Part shown: piece after piece, positions 1 to 4,526 of the stretch
Position numbering within the stretch: position 1 is the stretch's first letter
How the letters are laid out: each line of letters begins with the position of its first letter
NCBI GenBank assembly: GCA_900763355.1
Contig: CAAFJY010000191.1
Location: 1 to 5,848 of the forward strand
DNA: 5,848 bases
DNA from: Clostridia bacterium
GTDB lineage: Bacteria; Bacillota; Clostridia; Oscillospirales; Butyricicoccaceae
Direction of reading: 5' to 3'
Translations under genes and position numbers: made by a program
Notes under the pieces: model-generated
The model's database searches: none
Told to the model about the DNA's origin: nothing
Seen by the model: the letters and a program-made list of their open reading frames with translations, nothing else

Positions 1-16
1 GAAATAGAGAGAAGTG

Positions 17-25
17 TGCTATAAT
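17..25 (+). promoter_or_regulatory. Candidate extended -10 promoter element at the window edge
   Basis: The sequence TGCTATAAT is a perfect TATAAT hexamer at 20-25 preceded by the TG of an extended -10 element at 17-18. The matching -35 position falls outside the window, so the promoter cannot be fully assessed. It lies in a short AT-rich stretch just before recognisable kinase-remnant sequence begins near 62. It could drive transcription into the remnant, or belong to whatever sequence replaced the lost 5' part of that gene. The call rests on consensus match only. Confidence 0.4.
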
Positions 26-61
26 CAACTTATATATGCGCATCGGTGCTGCGGTGCGCAC

Positions 62-1208
62 CCAGACGGCGGGACCCAGGTCTTCAGCAGCAGCGACCTG
101 ATTCCGGGTTACAACGCCCTCCGGGTGCTGGAACAGCTGGATTATCTCCACGGCAGCTCCTTTGCCGCGGCCCAGGAGGAGCTTTCCTCCGCCGGCCGGG
201 CCTATTCCAACGCCGTCATGAGCGGGGAGGAGTATTACTACGCCTCTATCACATGGACACCGCCGCGTGGACGCTGCTGTTCCTGGTGCCCTCCTCCAGC
301 GTGGCCACCAACACGGTGGAGCTGGTCAACACCACGGTGCGGATGACCATGATCTCCTCCGGGGTGCTGGTGGTGGTGTGCGCGCTGATGATCGCCTATA
401 TCCTCAGCAAGATCGAATCCAGCGAGGTCACCCTCAGCCGGGAGCACGTCAGCCTGGCGGAGCAGGTGGGCCAGGTGGACAGCATCATCCGCTCCCAGAC
501 CACCGAACACGGGCAGAGCTTCGTCGTCCGGACCACGGGGATCCGGGCGGAATATCTCATGGGCGACGGGGTCCGCCTGCGGCAGATCCTGCTCAATCTG
601 CTGTCCAACGCCGTGAAATACACCCCCGCCGGGGGCCGGGTGGAGGTGCTTCTGGAGGAGCTCCCCGACGGGCGGGACAACTGGGTGCGCCTGCGCATCA
701 CCGTCAGCGACAACGGCTGCGGGATGGAGCCGGAGTTTGTCCGGCACATTTTCGAGCCCTTTACCCGGGCAGAAAGCTCGGTGACCAACAAGGTCCAGGG
801 CACCGGCCTTGGCATGGCCATCACCAAAAACATCGTGGATCTCATAGGCGGGACCATCTCGGTGGAGAGCACCCCGGGGAAGCGGTGGTCCGCGCCTTTG
901 AGAGCATGAAGCCCGGGGACTACGACGCCATCCTCATGGATGTGCAGATGCCCCGCATGAACGGCTACGAGGCCGCCCGGGCCATCCGGACCGGCCAAAA
1001 TCCCCTGGGGCGGACCATCCCCATCATCGCCATGACTGCCAACGCCTTTTCCGATGACGTGCGCCGCAGCATGGAGTCCGGGATGGATGCCCACATCTCC
1101 AAGCCCATCGACGTGGAGCTTTTGGAGCGGGCCATCCAAGGCTTCGCCGAAAAATCCATGGGAGGACACTTGTCCGCCATATACAGACTTCAGCGGCCCG
1201 CCCGCTGA
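62..1208 (+). pseudogene. Decayed hybrid sensor histidine kinase (membrane sensor, GHKL ATPase, partial receiver)
   Basis: This is a remnant of a membrane-bound hybrid histidine kinase spread over three frames. Frame 2 (about 62-244) encodes part of an extracellular sensor region (GYNALRVLEQLDYLHG). Frame 1 (about 247-885) continues it (YHMDTAAWTLLFLVPSSS), then gives one transmembrane segment (about 346-400) and a GHKL ATPase domain with N box (LRQILLNLLSNAVKY, about 577-621), G1 box DNGCGM (709-726), F box IFEPF (748-762) and G2 box GTGLGMAI (799-822). Frame 3 (about 885-1208) encodes the second half of a receiver domain, with phospho-acceptor Asp in LMDVQMP (codon 939-941) and conserved Lys in SKPID (codon 1101-1103). 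The HisKA domain with its phosphorylated His, the end of the ATPase domain and the acidic N-terminal part of the receiver are absent. The N-terminus is also missing: sequence before about 62 is AT-rich and unlike the rest. Phosphotransfer is not possible from these parts as they stand. Domain identities are clear; the order and cause of the lesions are inferred. Confidence 0.85.
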
Positions 1209-1249
1209 GCTGAACCCGGAAAAACCCTGACATCCCCCGCGTCAAATGC

Positions 1250-1299
1250 AAAAAAACCCGCCCGCCGGAGCGCTTCCGGCGGGCGGGGTCTGTTTTTTT
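1250..1299. terminator. Bidirectional intrinsic terminator
   Basis: A perfect 13-bp GC-rich stem pairs 1257-1269 with 1275-1287 around a 5-nt loop. It is flanked by an A-run on the left (1250-1256) and a T-run on the right (1293-1299). Read on the minus strand, the U-tract follows the stem directly, 15 bp beyond the transporter stop codon, so it should end that transcript efficiently. On the plus strand the T-run begins about 5 nt after the stem, so it can also stop transcription running through the kinase remnant. Its place between two converging units fits a shared terminator. Confidence 0.92.
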
Positions 1300-1302
1300 C
1301 GG

Positions 1303-2628
1303 TCAGAATGCCACCTTCATAAACAGCGCCACGGCGCACAGGATGATGGCAAAGGGGACATAGACATACCGCCCCACGCTGTACCAGAGAGTGCCGCGCT
1401 GCTTGGGGCTCCCGGTGTTGACGGCCTCCAGCAGGGCGTCCTTTTTCATCACATAGAACCAGGAGATCGCCCCCAGGGTGGCCCCGATGGGGATGATGTA
1501 GATGGAGACCAGATCCATCCACGGCCCCCACTTGGAGATGGGTTCCATCCCCAGGCCAAAGCCCAGGCAGATGGCGCACAGGATGACCAACACCGCCCGG
1601 CGGCTCAGCTTGGGGAACTTGTGCAGGAGGGATTCGGCCACCGCCTCGAACATATTCTGCAGAGAGCTCACCCCGGCGAAGAGCATGGCCACATAGAGGA
1701 TGATAGCGAAGATCTGGCCCAGGGGGATGTCCTGGAGGATGGTGGGCAGGGTCACGAACAGCAGGCTGGGCCCTGCGCCCACATCCAGCCCATAGGAAAA
1801 GCAGGCGGGGATGATGACCAGAGCGGCCACCAGGGCGGCGATGGTGTCAAAAATGGCCGTGTGCCGGGCGACACCCACCACGTCCTCGTCCTTTGGGAGA
1901 TAGGCGCCATAGACGATCATGCCGCTCCCCGTCACCGACAGGGAGAAAAAGGCCTGGCCCATGGCCCAGATCCAGATCATGGGGTCCTTGAGCGCCTCCC
2001 ACCGGGGGGTGAACATGAACCGGTATCCTTCAGCCACCCCGGGGAGGAAGGCCACCCGCACCGCCAGCACCAGGAAGATGAGGAAGAACAGGGGCATCAT
2101 GATCTTGTTGGTGCGCTCGATGCTGTGGGCTCCCAGAAAGAGGGTCAGCAGCGTCCCCACCACCACGATGATGTGGTAGGGCACCACGGAAAAGGGGGTG
2201 GAGGAAAAGGCTCCGAACCACGCGGCGGCGTCGCCGGTGAGGAGGGTCCCCAGCAGAGAATCGGCCAGGGCCTTGAGCACATAGGTGACGATGACGGCAT
2301 AGCCGATGGCGATGCACATAGATCCTGCCAAGGGGAGCCAGCCGAGCAGACCGCCTGCTTTGCCGGCTTTTTCGCCCCGTGAGGCCCAGGCTTTTTCATA
2401 GGAGCCCAGCGTCCCGGTCCCCGACCGGCGGCCCATGGCAAACTCCGCGGGGAGCCCCACATAGCTGAAAACGAAGATGAAGAACAGATAGATGAGCAGG
2501 AAGGCCCCGCCCCCGTTGCTTCCCATCTTGTTGGGGAAGCCCCAGACGTTGGCCATGCCCACGGCCGACCCCACCGATGCCAGGATGAAGCCCCATCGGC
2601 TGGCAAAGCTCTTTGTGTTGTGTTTCAT
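1303..2628 (-). CDS. Sodium-dependent amino-acid transporter, NSS/SNF family
   Basis: This 441-residue inner-membrane protein of the neurotransmitter:sodium symporter family (LeuT fold) is expected to import an amino acid or related amine with Na+. TM1 (about 12-31) holds SVGSAVGMANVWGFP, followed by NGGGAFLLIY leading into TM2. The unwound TM6 region reads QAFFSLSVTGSGMIVYGAYL (225-244), and TM8 contains FAGVSSLQNMFEA (317-329), whose Ser321/Ser322 match the LeuT Na2-site Thr/Ser pair. Asn27 and Ser229 align with LeuT Na1 ligands. About 11 membrane segments can be counted, the last ending at the C-terminus; 11 rather than 12 is common in bacterial members, and the length is normal. The start is supported by a purine-rich Shine-Dalgarno (GGGAGAGG on the minus strand, plus positions 2633-2640) just before the ATG. 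The Arg usual after the TM1 Trp is Gly30 here. The substrate cannot be told from sequence. It stands alone, ends at a strong terminator, and has an unusual structured leader upstream. Confidence 0.95.
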   Translation of the reverse strand: MKHNTKSFASRWGFILASVGSAVGMANVWGFPNKMGSNGGGAFLLIYLFFIFVFSYVGLPAEFAMGRRSGTGTLGSYEKAWASRGEKAGKAGGLLGWLPLAGSMCIAIGYAVIVTYVLKALADSLLGTLLTGDAAAWFGAFSSTPFSVVPYHIIVVVGTLLTLFLGAHSIERTNKIMMPLFFLIFLVLAVRVAFLPGVAEGYRFMFTPRWEALKDPMIWIWAMGQAFFSLSVTGSGMIVYGAYLPKDEDVVGVARHTAIFDTIAALVAALVIIPACFSYGLDVGAGPSLLFVTLPTILQDIPLGQIFAIILYVAMLFAGVSSLQNMFEAVAESLLHKFPKLSRRAVLVILCAICLGFGLGMEPISKWGPWMDLVSIYIIPIGATLGAISWFYVMKKDALLEAVNTGSPKQRGTLWYSVGRYVYVPFAIILCAVALFMKVAF

Positions 2629-2632
2629 AATT

Positions 2633-2640
2633 CCTCTCCC
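2633..2640 (-). promoter_or_regulatory. Ribosome binding site of the transporter gene
   Basis: The minus strand reads GGGAGAGG, then AATT, then ATG. The GGGAG core lies 7 nt from the start codon, a normal distance, and fixes the transporter start at 2628. Confidence 0.75.
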
Positions 2641-2652
2641 TTTACCAAAGGC

Positions 2653-2729
2653 GCCGCGGGTTACCGGGCCGCGGCCGTGATTTTTTACCGGGGGCCGCGC
2701 TCTGCTCTGCTAGAGCACCAGAGCGCCGG
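2653..2729 (-). other. Structured leader region with competing stems upstream of the transporter
   Basis: Three stems can be drawn in the minus-strand transcript between the tRNA terminator and the transporter RBS. Stem A pairs 2697-2704 with 2719-2726 (8 bp), with an inner 4-bp stem 2705-2708/2712-2715. Stem B pairs 2670-2676 with 2693-2699 (7 bp). Stem C pairs 2653-2659 with 2669-2675 (7 bp). A and B share 2697-2699, and B and C share 2670-2675, so neighbouring stems exclude each other, as in attenuator-type leaders. None is followed directly by a U-tract, so transcription termination is not obvious; stem C ends about 13 nt before the RBS. The sequence is very GC-rich, so some pairing is expected by chance. 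It matches no riboswitch class I recognise, and no clear promoter was found between 2726 and 2756. Confidence 0.35.
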
Positions 2730-2755
2730 GGGACAAAAAATCCGCCCGAAAGGAC

Positions 2756-2788
2756 AAAAAGAGCAGAGGACGTAAATCCTCTGCTCTT
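2756..2788 (-). terminator. Intrinsic terminator of the tRNA-Pro gene
   Basis: A perfect 10-bp stem pairs 2761-2770 (GAGCAGAGGA) with 2777-2786 around a 6-nt loop. On the minus strand it is followed directly by five U residues (plus 2756-2760). It begins about 4 nt past the encoded CCA end of the tRNA, so it should end the tRNA transcript and separate it from the transporter leader. Confidence 0.9.
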
Positions 2789-2791
2789 AGT

Positions 2792-2867
2792 TGGTCCGAG
2801 TGGCGAGACTTGAACTCACGGCCTCTTGACCCCCAGTCAAGCGCGCTACCAGCTGCGCCACACCCGG
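2792..2867 (-). tRNA. tRNA-Pro, anticodon GGG
   Basis: The minus strand folds as a 76-nt tRNA. The acceptor stem CCGGGTG pairs with CACTCGG with one G-U wobble. The D stem is GCGC/GCGC with loop AGCTGGTA. The anticodon stem CTTGA/TCAAG encloses loop CTGGGGG, giving anticodon GGG with G37. A 5-nt variable loop follows, then T stem GTGAG/CTCGC around TTCAAGT, discriminator A and an encoded CCA (plus 2792-2794). Anticodon GGG reads proline codons CCC and CCU, and CCC is used often in the neighbouring genes. It is a single tRNA with its own promoter and terminator, divergent from the flippase. I see no duplicated 3' end that would mark an integrated element. Confidence 0.96.
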
Positions 2868-2879
2868 TCAACGTTGATT

Positions 2880-2908
2880 ATCTTACCATAGGATCGGGAA
2901 AAAAGCAA
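2880..2908 (-). promoter_or_regulatory. Sigma-A-type promoter of the tRNA-Pro gene
   Basis: On the minus strand TTGCTT (plus 2903-2908) is followed after exactly 17 nt by TAAGAT (plus 2880-2885). Each hexamer has four or five consensus bases. The expected transcription start near 2873 is about 6 nt before the mature tRNA 5' end, a normal short leader. AT-rich sequence lies upstream of the -35 box. Confidence 0.75.
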
Positions 2909-2952
2909 GTCTTTTTTTCATTTTTTCAAGATATTTCCCATAGATTTTTTGT

Positions 2953-4482
2953 ATGAGAACGGCGAGATTGTTTTTGCGGAATACGCTGCTCCTTTCGGGG
3001 AGCGCTTTGCTCATGCGGCTCATCTCCATGGGCTTTCAGGTCTATCTCACCCGGCGGGCCGGGGCGGCGGGGATCGGACTATTCGAGCTGATGATGTCGG
3101 CCTTTGGCCTGGCGGCGGCGGTGGCCGTGTCCGGGGTGCGGCTGTCCACCATCCGGCTGCTCATCCTCCAGCCGGGGCGGGGAAGGGGCGTCATGCGCCT
3201 GTGTCTGGGCTACAGCCTGACCCTGGGCCTGGGGGCGGCCGGGGGGATGATCCTCCTGGCCCCCACGGTGGCCGGGCGGTTTCTGGACGCGCCGGAGCTG
3301 ACGGGGGCCCTGCGGCTGTTGGCGCTGACACTGCCCTGCCTGGCACTTTCCTCCTGCTTGGGGGGATGGTTCTCCGCCATGCGCCAGGCGGGGCGGACGG
3401 CGTTCATCCAGGGGGCGGAGTTCCTCGTGCAGATGGTGCTGTCCCTGGGGGCCCTGACCCTCCTCCCGGCGGGGGAGGCGGCGGGAGTGTGCATGGCCCT
3501 GGCGGTAGGGACCCTGGGGGCCGACGTGTGCTCAGCGGCCCTGGCCGGGGGACTGTTTGCCCGGGAGAGCGGGCTCCGGGGCGGGGAGCGGGGACGGGGG
3601 CTGCTGCCCCAGCTTTTGAGCATCGCCGTGCCCGACGCGGTGGGCTCCTGGATCCGATCCGGCCTGGTGAGCGCCAAGCATCTCCTCATCCCAAAGGGGC
3701 TCCGCCGCTGCGGACAGAGCGCCCAGAGCGCCCTCGCGGCCTATGGTACCGTCCAGGGGATGGTGCTGCCGGTGCTGGGCTTCCCCACGGTGCTGCTGGG
3801 GACGGTGTCGGGTCTCCTGGTCCCGGAGGTGGCCGAGTGCCGCAAGCGGGGCGACCGTGGGAAGCTCCGGTCCATGACTCTCCGGGTGGTGCATTTCACC
3901 CTGGTGCTGGGATGCTTTGCGGCGGCAGTGCTGGCGGTCTATGGGGGCGAGGTGGGGCGGGTGCTCTACCGCTCCCGGGAGGCCGAGGAGCTTCTGCGCC
4001 TGCTGGCCCCCCTGGCCCCGCTGATGTATCTGGACACGGCGGTGGACGGGGTGCTCAAGGGCCTGGGGCTCCAGACGGCCAGTATGCGCATCAACATCCT
4101 GGACGCCGGGGTGAGCCTGCTTTTGGTGTGGCAGCTCATCCCCCGGGTGGGGCTGGGGGGCTATCTTTTCACCCTCTATGTGAGCGAGAGCATGAATCTC
4201 GCCCTCTCCTGGCGGCAGCTGCGGCGGGAGACGGGGCTGCGCATCCCCCTCTACCGCAGCGTTTTGGCCCCGGCCCTGGCGGCCATGCTGGCAGTGCTGC
4301 TCCCGGCCCTCTGGCTGGGGGAGGGGGGACTGTGGCTGCTCCTCCCCGCGGCGGGGGGATACTATCTCCTCCTCCGGGTGCTGGGGAGCGTCACCCGGCG
4401 GGATGTGCGCTGGCTGTGGGGCGTTCTCCGGGGAAAACCGGGGGAAAGGCATGGATTTTTTCCGAAAAAGGTGGTAAAATAA
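2953..4482 (+). CDS. SpoVB-like flippase of the MOP superfamily (polysaccharide/lipid-linked precursor exporter)
   Basis: This 509-residue polytopic membrane protein resembles the SpoVB/oligosaccharide-flippase group of the MOP superfamily (MurJ and Wzx relatives), which move lipid-linked sugars across the membrane. Its length is close to that of B. subtilis SpoVB. The N-terminus FLRNTLLLSGSALLMRLISM, then GAAGIGLFELMMSAFGLA, is the typical TM1-TM2 pattern. The central block is also typical: LIPKGL (245-250), AYGTVQGMVLPVLGFP (263-278) and GLLVPEVAE (287-295). The C-terminal half contains MYLDTAVDGVLKGLGLQ (358-374). About 13-14 hydrophobic segments alternate with basic loops. In sporulating Clostridia such proteins may act in spore cortex formation, but paralogues serve other envelope polymers, so no symbol is given. 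The ATG at 2953 has no recognisable Shine-Dalgarno (ATAGATTTTTTGT precedes it), and no convincing promoter was found. The M20 gene starts 44 bp downstream. Confidence 0.88.
   Translation: MRTARLFLRNTLLLSGSALLMRLISMGFQVYLTRRAGAAGIGLFELMMSAFGLAAAVAVSGVRLSTIRLLILQPGRGRGVMRLCLGYSLTLGLGAAGGMILLAPTVAGRFLDAPELTGALRLLALTLPCLALSSCLGGWFSAMRQAGRTAFIQGAEFLVQMVLSLGALTLLPAGEAAGVCMALAVGTLGADVCSAALAGGLFARESGLRGGERGRGLLPQLLSIAVPDAVGSWIRSGLVSAKHLLIPKGLRRCGQSAQSALAAYGTVQGMVLPVLGFPTVLLGTVSGLLVPEVAECRKRGDRGKLRSMTLRVVHFTLVLGCFAAAVLAVYGGEVGRVLYRSREAEELLRLLAPLAPLMYLDTAVDGVLKGLGLQTASMRINILDAGVSLLLVWQLIPRVGLGGYLFTLYVSESMNLALSWRQLRRETGLRIPLYRSVLAPALAAMLAVLLPALWLGEGGLWLLLPAAGGYYLLLRVLGSVTRRDVRWLWGVLRGKPGERHGFFPKKVVK
4452..4480 (+). 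promoter_or_regulatory. Candidate promoter for the M20 hydrolase gene
   Basis: An extended -10 element TGGTAAAAT lies at 4472-4480. At 17-nt spacing a weak -35 match TGGATT sits at 4452-4457. The site overlaps the last codons of the flippase gene, in a local AT-rich patch inside otherwise GC-rich sequence. A start near 4487 would give the hydrolase a leader of about 40 nt. It is a consensus match only; read-through from the flippase remains possible because no terminator separates the genes. Confidence 0.4.
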
Positions 4483-4526
4483 CGGAAAAACCGGCGATTA
4501 TGCCGCAAAGAAAGGCAGCGATCATC

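Noticed and set aside
239..905. Programmed frameshifting as an explanation for the kinase frames
   Set aside because: No slippery heptamer with a downstream pseudoknot is seen at the junctions, and conserved domains are missing as well as shifted, which points to deletions.
1246..2382. Long plus-strand reading frame opposite the transporter gene
   Set aside because: It is antisense to a clearly recognised transporter and yields a His/Gly/Asp-rich sequence with no family pattern, as expected from complementing GC-rich codons.
2792..2867. tRNA-Pro as an integration site of a mobile element
   Set aside because: No second copy of the tRNA 3' end and no integrase or other mobility gene is visible on either side within the window.
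2931..2958. Sporulation (sigma-E-like) promoter before the flippase, based on ATATTT at 2931-2936
   Set aside because: The -10 position at proper spacing would overlap the start codon and does not match the expected CATACA-type sequence.
3174..3188. Other G-run clusters in the flippase gene (also around 3056-3072, 3225-3246 and 4145-4156)
   Set aside because: Each has only three adequate G-runs within reach, so none meets the four-run pattern; they reflect GC-rich codon use.
3532..4452. Long minus-strand reading frame opposite the flippase
   Set aside because: Pro/Gln/His-rich composition typical of an antisense shadow; no RBS and no recognisable domain, while the plus strand encodes a normal flippase.
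4443..4526. Terminator between the flippase and the M20 gene
   Set aside because: The AT-rich stretch has T- and A-runs but no stable GC-rich stem directly before a T-run.
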